Part shown: positions 35,912-44,641 of the stretch, piece by piece
Numbering within the stretch: position 1 is the first letter of the stretch
Layout of the letters: the number at the start of each line of letters is the position of its first letter
Source of the DNA: RHLJ01 sp965242845
Lineage (GTDB): Bacteria > Bacteroidota > Rhodothermia > Balneolales > Balneolaceae
Length of the DNA stretch: 64,000 nt
Direction of reading: 5' to 3'
NCBI GenBank assembly: GCA_965242845.1
Contig: CBDETC010000002.1
Span: forward strand, 930,001 to 994,000
Notes under the pieces: generated by a model
The model's input: the letters and a program-made list of their open reading frames with translations, nothing else
Told to the model about the DNA's origin: nothing
The model's database searches: none
Translations under genes and position numbers: made by a program

Positions 35912-36772
35912 ATGAAAAAACACTTTTTATTTCTATTCATCATTCTTTTTAGTGTTTCTGTAGCAGAAGCCCGCCAGGTAAATGGGTATAATCTTAATGC
36001 GGGAGATATCTATACTTTGACAACAGATACCGATGTTTCCATCGATCAAATGATGATGGGCCAGGCCTTAAGTACTACACAAAATGCATCCACCTCAGAA
36101 AAGCTGGAAGTAATGGAGGTCATGAACGAGATATTTACAATCCAGGTAACATTGATGAGTTCTAAGCTCAGTATGTCGAGTCCAATGGGCGCTCAATCCA
36201 TGAGTTCTGAAGGAGAGACTGCAAATGACCTACTTATGAAAGTACAGGTTGGTACCAGTTATTCCTTCAAAATGGACAAAAAAGGAAAAATTCTAGAGAT
36301 CAATGGACTTGATGAAGTACGAACGGCAATTAAAGAAGGTCTTGCCGGAACAGCCATGGCTATGGCAGCTGACCAGGTGGCTAGTGCTTATGAGACACAA
36401 AACATTAAGTCTCAATGGCAAACCAGGTTTTCGATTTATCCTGAAGAAGAGACCAATGAATGGACTTCCACAGGAAATTACATTCTGAATAATATGCCTG
36501 TTGACCTAACCTCCAAATTTGCAATGGCTGGAGACACCGAAATTGAAGTTAACAGTGATCTGGTAATTAAAGGACAGGGAAGTTTTAATGGAATGACTGT
36601 CGATAACGATCTTTCTGGTACCCAGGGAGGCACTTTTACTTTGGATAAATCCTCAGGAATGCCTGTCTCTACTGAATTGACCAGCAAGCTTGAAGGAACT
36701 GTTTCAGCACAAGGGATGTCTATTCCTATGACGCTTAACTCTACGAATAAAATCACCATCCAAAAAAACTAA
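35912..36772 (+). CDS. DUF6263-like exported protein
   Basis: 286 residues with a signal peptide (VSVAEARQ). The body is beta-rich with YNLNAGDIYTLTTDTDVSIDQ near the start and FTLDKSSGMPVSTELTSKLEG near the end, a layout I associate with DUF6263 proteins of Bacteroidota; that assignment is from memory. Very rich in Met, Ser and Thr, no Cys. Function unknown. It lies 12 bp before the CDGSH gene and may share its transcript. Confidence 0.5.
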   Translation: MKKHFLFLFIILFSVSVAEARQVNGYNLNAGDIYTLTTDTDVSIDQMMMGQALSTTQNASTSEKLEVMEVMNEIFTIQVTLMSSKLSMSSPMGAQSMSSEGETANDLLMKVQVGTSYSFKMDKKGKILEINGLDEVRTAIKEGLAGTAMAMAADQVASAYETQNIKSQWQTRFSIYPEEETNEWTSTGNYILNNMPVDLTSKFAMAGDTEIEVNSDLVIKGQGSFNGMTVDNDLSGTQGGTFTLDKSSGMPVSTELTSKLEGTVSAQGMSIPMTLNSTNKITIQKN

Positions 36773-36784
36773 TCGAGCTTAGCC

Positions 36785-37435
36785 ATGGAATCGAGCATTT
36801 ACCCTTATGAGAACGAGGAAATCAAAGTAACCTGGGATAAAAAACGATGCATTCACGCCAAAGAATGTGTGCATGGCTTACCAGAAGTATTTGATATTGA
36901 GCAACGTCCATGGATACAACCGGATAAATCGAGCGCTGATTCTGTAGCTGAAGTTATTATGCGGTGCCCCACAGGAGCACTTCAATTTGAACGCAAAGAT
37001 GGCGGAAGCTCCGAAGCTCCTCCTTCTAAGAACTCAATGCGTATTGAAGAAGACGGTCCTTTATATCTGCATGGTAATCTCAAGGTTGAGGGGGTAGATG
37101 GTAACACCTTCTCAGAAACAAGAGCCGCCTTTTGCCGATGTGGACAATCCCAAAACAAGCCTTTTTGTGACGGAGCTCACGCAAAAGCAGAATTCAAAGC
37201 TGGTACTGAATTCAACGATGAACGATTGAAATTAGAAGAGACTGAAGAAATGGGTGGAGAACTATCTGTAAAAGTAATCCCGAATGCTCCTTTTGTAATC
37301 GAAGGTACGTATTCGCTTGAGGGAGATACTCAGAATATTAACACCAAAAAGAAAATGAGCTTTTGCCGATGCGGGGCTTCCCGAAATAAGCCATTTTGTG
37401 ATGGTGCACATAAAGTAATTGGATTCGAAGGGTAA
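36785..37435 (+). CDS. Fer4_19 plus double-CDGSH iron-sulfur protein
   Basis: 216 residues, no signal peptide. Residues 8-70 form a divergent mono-cluster ferredoxin domain (KRCIHAKECVHGLPEVFD with C22/C28, then MRCPTGAL). Two CDGSH zinc-finger-like domains follow: FCRCGQSQNKPFCDGAH (about 116-132) and FCRCGASRNKPFCDGAH (about 194-210), each with the 3Cys-1His ligands of a 2Fe-2S cluster. Three clusters in one chain suggest electron or cluster transfer. Its stop overlaps the DUF423 start as TAATG. Confidence 0.9.
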   Translation: MESSIYPYENEEIKVTWDKKRCIHAKECVHGLPEVFDIEQRPWIQPDKSSADSVAEVIMRCPTGALQFERKDGGSSEAPPSKNSMRIEEDGPLYLHGNLKVEGVDGNTFSETRAAFCRCGQSQNKPFCDGAHAKAEFKAGTEFNDERLKLEETEEMGGELSVKVIPNAPFVIEGTYSLEGDTQNINTKKKMSFCRCGASRNKPFCDGAHKVIGFEG

Positions 37436-37815
37436 TGTCCGCATCAAAAACAGTTGCCATTGCTGGTTTCTTGATGATGCTAGCTATAGCTCTTGGGGCA
37501 TTTGGTGCACATGCGCTAGAAGGGCGATTGACTCCTGAGAGATTGGAAACCTGGGAGATAGCTGTTCGTTACCAGGTCTGGAATTCCCTGGGTATTATTG
37601 CCATGGTGTTGGTAGGCAAACATTTTATGGTTGATACTAAAGCTATGGGGCTTTCACTAATCTTCGGGATTATCATCTTCTCAGGAAGCCTATACACCCT
37701 CTGCCTTACTAATATTGGAATCTTTGGAGCCATTACCCCTATTGGTGGACTCCTAATGATTATTGCTTGGGGACTTTTTGGATGGAAATTATTTATTAAT
37801 AAATCAGAATCATGA
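37435..37815 (+). CDS. DUF423 small membrane protein
   Basis: 126 residues with four membrane helices and the family landmarks LGAFGAHALEGRLTPERLETWEIAVRYQVWN at the N-terminus and FSGSLYTLCLTNI, GGLLMIIAWGLF towards the C-terminus. No known activity. It sits in a chain of overlapping genes between the CDGSH protein and DUF427 (4-bp overlap with the latter), so the three are probably co-translated. Confidence 0.9.
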   Translation: MSASKTVAIAGFLMMLAIALGAFGAHALEGRLTPERLETWEIAVRYQVWNSLGIIAMVLVGKHFMVDTKAMGLSLIFGIIIFSGSLYTLCLTNIGIFGAITPIGGLLMIIAWGLFGWKLFINKSES

Positions 37816-38093
37816 AAGCTATTTGGAATGGCCAGGTACTGGCCGAAAGTGACGACACTATTATTATTGAGAACAATCATTACTTCCCACCAGAATCTAT
37901 AAACAAGGAGTTCTTTACGAATAGTGAAATGCACACTACATGTCCCTGGAAAGGAGTAGCCAGTTATTACACGATTCAGGTTGATGGGAAGACCAATCCT
38001 GATGCCGCCTGGTATTATCCTGAAGCATCAAGTGCTGCTAAGGGAATTGAAGGACGTATAGCCTTTTGGAGGGGCGTAGAGGTAGTTAAATAG
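37812..38093 (+). CDS. DUF427 domain protein
   Basis: 93 residues matching DUF427 end to end: MKAIWNGQVLAESDDTIIIENNHYFPPESI, TTCPWKGVASYYTIQVDG and AWYYPEASSAAKGIEGRIAFWRGVEV. The domain is small, cytoplasmic and widespread, with no proven role. Last of the CDGSH-DUF423-DUF427 run. Confidence 0.92.
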   Translation: MKAIWNGQVLAESDDTIIIENNHYFPPESINKEFFTNSEMHTTCPWKGVASYYTIQVDGKTNPDAAWYYPEASSAAKGIEGRIAFWRGVEVVK

Positions 38094-38095
38094 CC

Positions 38096-38128
38096 TATGT
38101 GAAGAGTATCTTCACATAATCTTCACAT
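38096..38128 (+). promoter_or_regulatory. Palindromic operator candidate with a third half-site
   Basis: TATGTGAAGA (38096-38105) and TCTTCACATA (38109-38118) form a perfect 10-bp inverted repeat with a 3-bp spacer. ATCTTCACAT recurs directly at 38108-38117 and 38119-38128. It lies 48 bp before the heme receptor GTG, with no U-tract, so binding by a repressor is more likely than termination. Confidence 0.5.
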
Positions 38129-38175
38129 TTCTCCGGTTTATTTGGATCAATTCTACATAAGTACTGATTCGAATC

Positions 38176-40467
38176 GTGAATTTTTTGAAGAGCTTCCTCA
38201 CCGGAGGCCTTTTTTTTCTTCTTACAATCCCGTTATCTGCTCAAAGTTCCTCCATACAAGGAGTAGTGCTTTCAGAGGATGATCGTACTCCTATCCCCAA
38301 TGCCAATATCACTATTTCTACCAATCAGGGGACTGTATCAGATGAAGAAGGAAAGTTTTCGATTTCCAGTTTAAAGCCCGGTACTTACACGTACAGCGTT
38401 TCCAGCATTGGTTATAAAGAATTCACCAGCCAAATTGAGTTAAACGAAGGGGAATCAGAGGAACTGCAGATTCTTCTTGAGTCTACTGTTTATGGAGGAG
38501 ATATAGCAGTAGTGACTGCTACAAGAACTGAGAAATCTCTAGCAGAAGTAAGCGTACCAGTTACCGTAATTGGAGAGGAAGAAATCAGGCAGTCTGGAAG
38601 TCAACGACTTGGCGATATACTTTCGGAGCAAATAGGAATGAACATTGTTTCTGATCACGGTACGGGAATCCAGATTCAGGGATTTGATCCGGACTACACA
38701 CTTATCCTTATTGATAACCAACCTGTGATTGGAAGAACGGCCGGTACACTTGACCTTGATCGACTGTCTGTTGGAAATATTCAGCAAATTGAAATTGTAA
38801 AGGGTCCTTCTTCAGCTCTTTGGGGAAGCGATGCCCTGGCAGGTGTTATCAATATCATAACTGATAAAGGCAGTAAGGATTTCACGCTTGATGCTTCAGG
38901 TCAGTATGGAAGTAATGATTCCTATAGCGGATCTACCAATATCAGCTTTAAGCAAAATCGAATTAAAGGGAACTTCTTCTCTGATTACTTGTCTTCCGAT
39001 GGATTTGACCTGGACAACTCTAGTGTAGCACCAACCATACCTGCTTATGATAATCTTACTCTTTCTGGTGGGATTGATTACAAACTGACAAAACAGTTTG
39101 AGATAGGAATTCAGGGACGTTATTTCTCAGAAGACCAAAACTATCAAAGTGAAATAGTCACTCAGGCTGAATCCTTTTTAGCGAATGGAAATGATTTCCA
39201 AAAAGATTATTCGATTGCTCCTGAGTTCTCGCTAAACCTGGGTACCAAACAATTGATTGAAGGCTCCGCTTTTTTTAGCAATTTCGAAAGCAGCAGTGAA
39301 TTGCTTTATGACGCTACCGGAGATTCGTATTCGCTCACTACCTTTGATCAAACTCTCAATAAATATGAGATAAAATCCTCTTCGTTCTGGTCAAATGAAC
39401 ACACAACGGTTTTTGGTACTGGAATGAACCGCGAGGATTTAACTTCTGAAATCTATGCGGATGTTTCTCCTTTCGAAAGCTACTTCGTATTTGGTCAGCA
39501 TGAGTGGGAGCTTACAGATAAGCTTTACGTAGCTGGTGGTTTCCGATTTGATGCTCATAGCGAGTATAGATCACAGCTTTCTCCAAAACTCTCCGGTAGA
39601 TATAAAGCGAGCGATTCATTTTTTATCAAAGCTTCGTTTGGTGGGGGTTATAAAGCTCCTGATTTCCGCCAATTGTTCCTGGATTTCACCAACCCAATTG
39701 CAGGATACTCCGTTTTTGGATCTTCAACCTTAGAAGAAGGCTTACAAAATCTGCAAGATAATGGAGAGATTGATGAGCTATTCTTTGATCCTGCTTCTAT
39801 TACTGAAATTGAAGCTGAACAGTCTTACTCGTTTAATGCTGGAATAGAACTCTATCCTAGAAAAAATCTCCGCTTCTCGATTAATGGGTTCTATAATAAT
39901 GTTAATGATCTAATTGAAACGGAGAGAATTGCACTCAAAACAAATGGGCAGTCCGTTTTCTCTTACTTTAATCTGAATAAGATTTTTACTCGGGGCTTCG
40001 AGACCAGTTTCTCCTATTCTCCTACTTTCATTAAAGGATTAAGGCTGTCTGGGGGATATCAGTATCTGGATGCACAAAGAGAAATAACCAGGACCTTCGA
40101 TGATGTAATTGATGGGGAAGTTGTAAGCTTAACTGTCACCAAGTTTGTCCCCATGTTCAACCGTTCAAAGCATACCTGGAATGCAAAAGCATTCTACGTG
40201 TACGAGCCCTGGGATTTAGAAGCCAGTGCCAGAATCCAATATCGAGGTGAGTACGGCTTTGCTGACTTTAACAGCAACCAGTTATTAGATGATAGTGAAT
40301 ATGCTGAATCTCACTCCATCATTAACACTTCAATCGGTAAAACCTTTTTTGAAAAGTTCACCTTAATGGTTGGCGTAAACAACCTGGCCAATTATCAAAG
40401 TGAGCTATACCTCCCTTCAAATCCGGGAAGAACTTTTTATACACAAATAAACATCAACCTTTACTAA
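38176..40467 (+). CDS. TonB-dependent outer-membrane receptor, probably for heme
   Basis: 763 residues from GTG. Signal peptide to about residue 23, a carboxypeptidase-D-like regulatory domain (SSIQGVVLSEDDRTPIPNANITI), a plug domain (VVTATRTEKSLAEVSVPVTVI, IEIVKGPSSALWGSDALAGVINI) and a 22-strand barrel ending in an aromatic/Tyr (QININLY). The receptor imports its ligand with TonB energy. Heme is inferred from the HmuY-like gene 13 bp downstream and the hmuSTUV genes beyond. A palindromic element lies upstream. Confidence 0.88.
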   Translation: MNFLKSFLTGGLFFLLTIPLSAQSSSIQGVVLSEDDRTPIPNANITISTNQGTVSDEEGKFSISSLKPGTYTYSVSSIGYKEFTSQIELNEGESEELQILLESTVYGGDIAVVTATRTEKSLAEVSVPVTVIGEEEIRQSGSQRLGDILSEQIGMNIVSDHGTGIQIQGFDPDYTLILIDNQPVIGRTAGTLDLDRLSVGNIQQIEIVKGPSSALWGSDALAGVINIITDKGSKDFTLDASGQYGSNDSYSGSTNISFKQNRIKGNFFSDYLSSDGFDLDNSSVAPTIPAYDNLTLSGGIDYKLTKQFEIGIQGRYFSEDQNYQSEIVTQAESFLANGNDFQKDYSIAPEFSLNLGTKQLIEGSAFFSNFESSSELLYDATGDSYSLTTFDQTLNKYEIKSSSFWSNEHTTVFGTGMNREDLTSEIYADVSPFESYFVFGQHEWELTDKLYVAGGFRFDAHSEYRSQLSPKLSGRYKASDSFFIKASFGGGYKAPDFRQLFLDFTNPIAGYSVFGSSTLEEGLQNLQDNGEIDELFFDPASITEIEAEQSYSFNAGIELYPRKNLRFSINGFYNNVNDLIETERIALKTNGQSVFSYFNLNKIFTRGFETSFSYSPTFIKGLRLSGGYQYLDAQREITRTFDDVIDGEVVSLTVTKFVPMFNRSKHTWNAKAFYVYEPWDLEASARIQYRGEYGFADFNSNQLLDDSEYAESHSIINTSIGKTFFEKFTLMVGVNNLANYQSELYLPSNPGRTFYTQININLY

Positions 40468-40480
40468 GAACTCTAAATCC

Positions 40481-41557
40481 ATGAACAACTATTCACTTAG
40501 AGGAATCTCTTTTCTTTCACTACTTAGCCTAATTGTACTATCGGCATGTAGCTCATCCAGCAGCAGTGGCCCGGATGAAGTAACTGCAATTATGGTTTCT
40601 GACCTTCCAGCTAACGCCGTTACTATTTTCTCTCCTTCAGCTCCAGATACGGATGTAGTAGGAGATACCGCTGATACTCAAGCTTATACCTATTATGATC
40701 TGGATACAGGCTCTATCGTTACTGATGCAGCTTCTGCTTCATGGGATATCGCTTTTGGCTCAACCAGCGTCATAGCAAATAGCGATAATGGAGGCGGAAT
40801 TGCTCTAGTTGATACAGACTATGCATCTACTCAAACAGCTCCCGAAAGCGGATACGAAGCAAGTAATTCATCCTGGTACCTATACACAGCTGAAATACCG
40901 AATCTTCCTCCTCATGCAATTTTACCTTTAGATGATAAAACGCTAGTTGTACGCACTGCTGACAATCGCTACGCGAAAATCCAAATACTCAGCTACTATC
41001 AGGGAAATCCAGATACAAACTCCGAAGAGTTTGCGAGCTTTTTTACTCGTCCTGCTGAGCGCTATTTCACTTTCAACTATACCATTCAAAATGATGGAAG
41101 TACTCAGCTTTATCACGAAGAGAGCACTACATACTATGATTTAGATGAAAATGAAATCGTAGAGGATCCAAGCTCTTCTCAATGGGATATTGCCTTTAAT
41201 CAAACAACAATTACTGCAAATGAGCAACAGGGTGGTGGAATACAACTCCTTAACATTGCTTTTGCTGATGTTGATGAGGCCCCTATTGCTGGCTATACAG
41301 ATACCAACACCAGCTGGTATACTTATACTGCTGAGATACCAAATTTCCCGCCTCATGCAATTTTGCCAAATGATGGGCAAACACTGGTAGTTCTAACTCC
41401 AGAAGGAAAGTATGCTAAAGTGCGTATTATGAGTTATTACGAAGGTAATCCGGATGTAACTTCAGAATCATTCATCAATATTTTTACCCGTCCTGAAGAT
41501 CGATACTACACGTTTGAGTTTGGTATTCAAGCGGATGGATCGCGGTTTTTTGAATAA
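40481..41557 (+). CDS. hmuY: Tandem double-domain HmuY-like heme-binding lipoprotein
   Basis: 358 residues, lipoprotein signal (VLSACSS). Two HmuY-like domains follow one another, about residues 55-200 and 205-358. They are internally repeated: YYDLDTGSIVTDAASASWDIAF against YYDLDENEIVEDPSSSQWDIAF, WYLYTAEIPNLPPHAILP against WYTYTAEIPNFPPHAILP, and a shared FTRP. HmuY is known as a heme-capturing lipoprotein of Porphyromonas that passes heme to a TonB receptor, which is encoded directly upstream. Two domains in one chain suggest two heme sites. Confidence 0.85.
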   Translation: MNNYSLRGISFLSLLSLIVLSACSSSSSSGPDEVTAIMVSDLPANAVTIFSPSAPDTDVVGDTADTQAYTYYDLDTGSIVTDAASASWDIAFGSTSVIANSDNGGGIALVDTDYASTQTAPESGYEASNSSWYLYTAEIPNLPPHAILPLDDKTLVVRTADNRYAKIQILSYYQGNPDTNSEEFASFFTRPAERYFTFNYTIQNDGSTQLYHEESTTYYDLDENEIVEDPSSSQWDIAFNQTTITANEQQGGGIQLLNIAFADVDEAPIAGYTDTNTSWYTYTAEIPNFPPHAILPNDGQTLVVLTPEGKYAKVRIMSYYEGNPDVTSESFINIFTRPEDRYYTFEFGIQADGSRFFE

Positions 41558-41574
41558 TTATTTTCAGATAACAG

Positions 41575-41608
41575 TAAAAAGCCGAGCATGAAAACTCGGC
41601 TTTTTTTA
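41575..41608 (+). terminator. Intrinsic terminator after hmuY
   Basis: GCCGAG (41581-41586) pairs with CTCGGC (41595-41600), preceded by AAAAA and followed by TTTTTTT. It separates receptor/hmuY from hmuSTUV, which have their own upstream palindrome. Confidence 0.87.
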
Positions 41609-41621
41609 TGCCTAAAAGTTC

Positions 41622-41646
41622 TTAATTTAGAAACAGTCTAAATTAA
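41622..41646 (+). promoter_or_regulatory. Perfect palindrome upstream of hmuS
   Basis: TTAATTTAGA (41622-41631) and TCTAAATTAA (41637-41646) flank the 5-bp spacer AACAG. It lies 21 bp before the hmuS ATG. Length and symmetry fit a dimeric repressor such as an iron-responsive DtxR- or Fur-type protein; the regulator is inferred. Confidence 0.55.
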
Positions 41647-41667
41647 AATAATCCTGTTTCTCCTTCC

Positions 41668-42717
41668 ATGACTAAAGAAGAACTTCGAACAAAAGCTGCA
41701 GAACTTAAACAAGAGCAACCAAAACTTAGAGCGGTAAATCTTGCCGAGCAATTAGGTGTAAGTGAAGCAGAACTCCTTTCTACAAATGAAAAAGCAACCC
41801 GCCTTACTGAAGACTGGGAAGGTATTTTTAAAGCGGTAGAGACTCTAGGCTATGTGATGGCACTCACCCGTAATAAATCGGTAGTTCATGAACGAAAAGG
41901 GGAATACCACAACATCAGTTTTGAAGGTCATGTTGGACTGGTGCTCGATCCAAACATTGATTTACGAATTTTCCAGAACCGTTTTGGATTTGTATTTGCT
42001 GTACCTGTTGAAAGCCCCAGAGGCACATTACGCAGCATCCAGTTCTTTGATAAAAAAGGCGTTGCTGCCCATAAGATTTATCTTATGAACGAGGAACATA
42101 TTTCAGATTATGATGCTTTAGTTCAAAGCTTTGCTCATCCTGACCAGGAATCTGAATTGGAATTTTCCAGCTCTGCGGGTCGCCCTCCTCATGCTAATGG
42201 AAACGTAGAACATGAATTTGACGCAGAAGCTTTTCTATCCGACTGGTCTGAATTAAAGGACACTCACGACTTTTACCCATTGCTCATGAAGCATAAGGTG
42301 GAACGTACAAAAGCGCTTGAAGTAGCCGAAGGTAGGTTCACACTCAAAGTAGATAATTCAGCTACCGAAATGATGCTGAATAAAGCATCTGAAGAGCAGG
42401 TTTCTATTATGGTGTTTGTAAGCAGTGGTCCTGTTATTCAAATCCACACAGGTGAAGTAGAAAAGATCAAGAAGATGGATAACTGGCTGAATGTACTCGA
42501 CTCCGAGTTCAACCTGCATCTTCGCGAAGATCATATCGCACATTCCTGGGTAGTTGAAAAACCAACAGAAGACGGAATCGTTACTTCACTGGAAATCTTT
42601 GACGAAGACCGAAATAACATCGCCACTTTCTTCGGTGCTCGTAAACCGGGTAAACCTGAGTTGGAAACATGGAGAAGCCTCATCGCTGAAATTAGAGAAG
42701 AAGGAGTACTGGCGTGA
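41668..42717 (+). CDS. hmuS: Hemin-degrading factor HmuS/ChuS family
   Basis: 349 residues in two homologous halves, as in ChuS/HemS. The first has LRTKAAELKQEQPKLRAVNLAEQLGVSEAELL and GYVMALTRNKSVVHERKGEY; the second has WSELKDTHDFYPLLMKHKVERTKAL, VFVSSGPVIQIHTGEVEKI and EIFDEDRNNIATFFGARKPG. The family binds or degrades cytoplasmic heme to release iron. First gene of hmuSTUV; its stop overlaps the hmuT GTG by 4 bp. Confidence 0.92.
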   Translation: MTKEELRTKAAELKQEQPKLRAVNLAEQLGVSEAELLSTNEKATRLTEDWEGIFKAVETLGYVMALTRNKSVVHERKGEYHNISFEGHVGLVLDPNIDLRIFQNRFGFVFAVPVESPRGTLRSIQFFDKKGVAAHKIYLMNEEHISDYDALVQSFAHPDQESELEFSSSAGRPPHANGNVEHEFDAEAFLSDWSELKDTHDFYPLLMKHKVERTKALEVAEGRFTLKVDNSATEMMLNKASEEQVSIMVFVSSGPVIQIHTGEVEKIKKMDNWLNVLDSEFNLHLREDHIAHSWVVEKPTEDGIVTSLEIFDEDRNNIATFFGARKPGKPELETWRSLIAEIREEGVLA

Positions 42718-43559
42718 AAAGACTGATTGTAAGTTTACTGCTTCTTTTTGGAGTATCATTCACAGCCCAAACTCAAACTACTCGTATTATCACGGTTGGT
42801 GGATCAATTGCAGAAACCGTTTGGGCACTTGGTGGTGGGTCACAGGTTATCGCAACGGATGAATCTACTACTTTCCCTCCTGAGGTATTTCGTATGCCTC
42901 GTGTTCCTTATGTAAGAAACCTGACCTCTGAGGGTATTCTTTCGCTTGGCCCAACTTTGATATTAGCAAGTGATGACGCAGGCCCTCAGGCTGCCTTAGA
43001 TCAGATTAAAGCGGCAGGTACGGATTTGCTGCTCATCAAGGAAGAAGAATCACTGGAAGGCGTAATCAGTAAGATCCGAATTATTGGAGAAGTACTGGGA
43101 GCTGAAGACCTGGCTGAAGAGCTTATCAGCGATAATGAGAAACAATACGCTACCGCAGAAGGTCAACGAAAAGTACTGTCATCCCAACCAACAGTTATGT
43201 TTGTGCTATCAGTCAGAAATGGAAGCTCATTTATGGTTGCAGGAACTAATACTGGAGCTGAAAAAATGATCCAGCTTGCGGGCGGTAAAAATGCTATGGA
43301 TTCTTTTCAGGGGTATAAACCCGTATCGAATGAAGCCATCCTGGCAGCCAACCCGGATTTTGTTCTTGTCATGCAATCACGACTTGATGAAGTTTCTAGT
43401 GCGTTAAAAAATACTCAAGGTATCAATCTTATTTCTGCATCTCAGAAAGACCAAATTGTGGGAATGGATGGCAATAAGCTGCTGGGATTTGGTCCACGCT
43501 TTGGATCGGCTATACTTGAACTTATGTCTCTTCTTCATCCTGAAGAGTTTGACCTTTAA
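42714..43559 (+). CDS. hmuT: Heme ABC transporter periplasmic binding protein
   Basis: 281 residues, signal peptide (SFTAQTQ), then the class III binding-protein fold: RIITVGGSIAETVWALGGGSQVIATDESTTFP, RMPRVPYVRNLTSEGILSLGPTLILASD, NEAILAANPDFVLVMQS. HmuT captures heme in the periplasm and delivers it to HmuU. The GTG start overlaps the hmuS stop and fits the signal peptide position. Two nucleotides separate it from hmuU. Confidence 0.92.
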   Translation: MKRLIVSLLLLFGVSFTAQTQTTRIITVGGSIAETVWALGGGSQVIATDESTTFPPEVFRMPRVPYVRNLTSEGILSLGPTLILASDDAGPQAALDQIKAAGTDLLLIKEEESLEGVISKIRIIGEVLGAEDLAEELISDNEKQYATAEGQRKVLSSQPTVMFVLSVRNGSSFMVAGTNTGAEKMIQLAGGKNAMDSFQGYKPVSNEAILAANPDFVLVMQSRLDEVSSALKNTQGINLISASQKDQIVGMDGNKLLGFGPRFGSAILELMSLLHPEEFDL

Positions 43560-43561
43560 CA

Positions 43562-44641
43562 GTGGCTTCCATTTCACATCACTGGATCAGCACTTATAAA
43601 AAGCAGGTCTTTTCTGTTTTTATACTTTTTCTAGCGCTAATCTTTGTAGCTCTATTATCGATTGGTATAGGACCTGTATCGATTGGGGTAAAGGATGTAG
43701 TGTTTATCTTGTTAGATGGAATTGGAATCCTGGACCTCGAAGAATCACAGCTTCAGTTTTCAGCCATCATTCTGGGTATAAGAGTGCCAAGAATAATTAT
43801 GGCCATTGTAATAGGAGCTACCTTAGCTGTTTCAGGGGCAGCTTTACAGGGCCTTTTTCGAAATCCCCTAGCCGACCCAACGCTTATTGGAGTTTCCAGT
43901 GGTTCGGCATTTGCCGCGGCGGCAGTAATTATTTTAGGAGGAGGACTAGTTTCAGTCCTTCCCCCATTCATTTATTCAGCTTTGCTTCCTATTGCCGCTT
44001 TTTTGGGTGGGCTTGGAGCTACCTGGCTGGTGTATCTAATTTCCACCAAAGCGGGAAAGACTAGCGTAGCTACTATGCTACTCGCGGGAATAGCCATTAA
44101 TGCTTTGGCTGCTGCTGGAATAGGCTTCCTAATTTTTACAGCCGATGATTTACAAATCCGGGATTTAACCTTTTGGACATTAGGTAGTCTTGGAAGCTCG
44201 GTATGGAATAATGTGTATAGAGCTGTCCCTTTTATGATGATTGCAATTATTGGATTGCCACTCCTTTCCAAAGCTATGAATATTTTATTACTGGGAGAAA
44301 GTGAAGCCCGACACCTTGGAGTAAGAACTGAAAGAATTAAGAAGGTGGTTATTACCCTTTCTGCTCTGGGAATTGGTTCGGCAGTGGCGGTTAGCGGAAT
44401 CATTGGCTTTGTTGGCCTGGTTGTACCTCATCTCCTTCGTCTTATTATCGGGCCTGACCATCGTTTCTTAATGCCTGCTTCTATTTTGCTGGGAGCTTTA
44501 TTACTCCTCGCTTCTGACCTTTTTGCACGCATGGTGGTAATTCCAGCAGAGTTGCCTATTGGAATCGTTACCTCAGCAATTGGAGCTCCTTTCTTTTTAT
44601 GGCTCTTAATGCGTAACCGTACATTGAGTTCTTATTTATGA
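43562..44641 (+). CDS. hmuU: Heme ABC transporter permease (FecCD family)
   Basis: 359 residues, about ten membrane helices, GTG start. FecCD signatures: LRVPR-like GIRVPRIIMAIVIGATLAVSGAALQGLFRNPLADPTLIGVSSGSA, SGIIGFVGLVVPHLLRLIIGPDHRFLMPASILLGALLLLASDLFAR and ELPIGIVTSAIGAPFFLWLL. It forms the membrane channel with HmuV. Overlaps hmuV by 4 bp (ATGA). Confidence 0.94.
   Translation: MASISHHWISTYKKQVFSVFILFLALIFVALLSIGIGPVSIGVKDVVFILLDGIGILDLEESQLQFSAIILGIRVPRIIMAIVIGATLAVSGAALQGLFRNPLADPTLIGVSSGSAFAAAAVIILGGGLVSVLPPFIYSALLPIAAFLGGLGATWLVYLISTKAGKTSVATMLLAGIAINALAAAGIGFLIFTADDLQIRDLTFWTLGSLGSSVWNNVYRAVPFMMIAIIGLPLLSKAMNILLLGESEARHLGVRTERIKKVVITLSALGIGSAVAVSGIIGFVGLVVPHLLRLIIGPDHRFLMPASILLGALLLLASDLFARMVVIPAELPIGIVTSAIGAPFFLWLLMRNRTLSSYL

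Noticed and set aside
38096..38118. The GTGAAGA dyad as a terminator for DUF427
   Set aside because: A 3-nt loop followed by non-U sequence; the repeated half-site fits an operator better.
43753..44403. Long minus-strand open frames opposite hmuU (72 and 143 codons)
   Set aside because: They mirror a membrane-protein coding frame, are low-complexity, and have no start signal or family features; hmuU is unambiguous.
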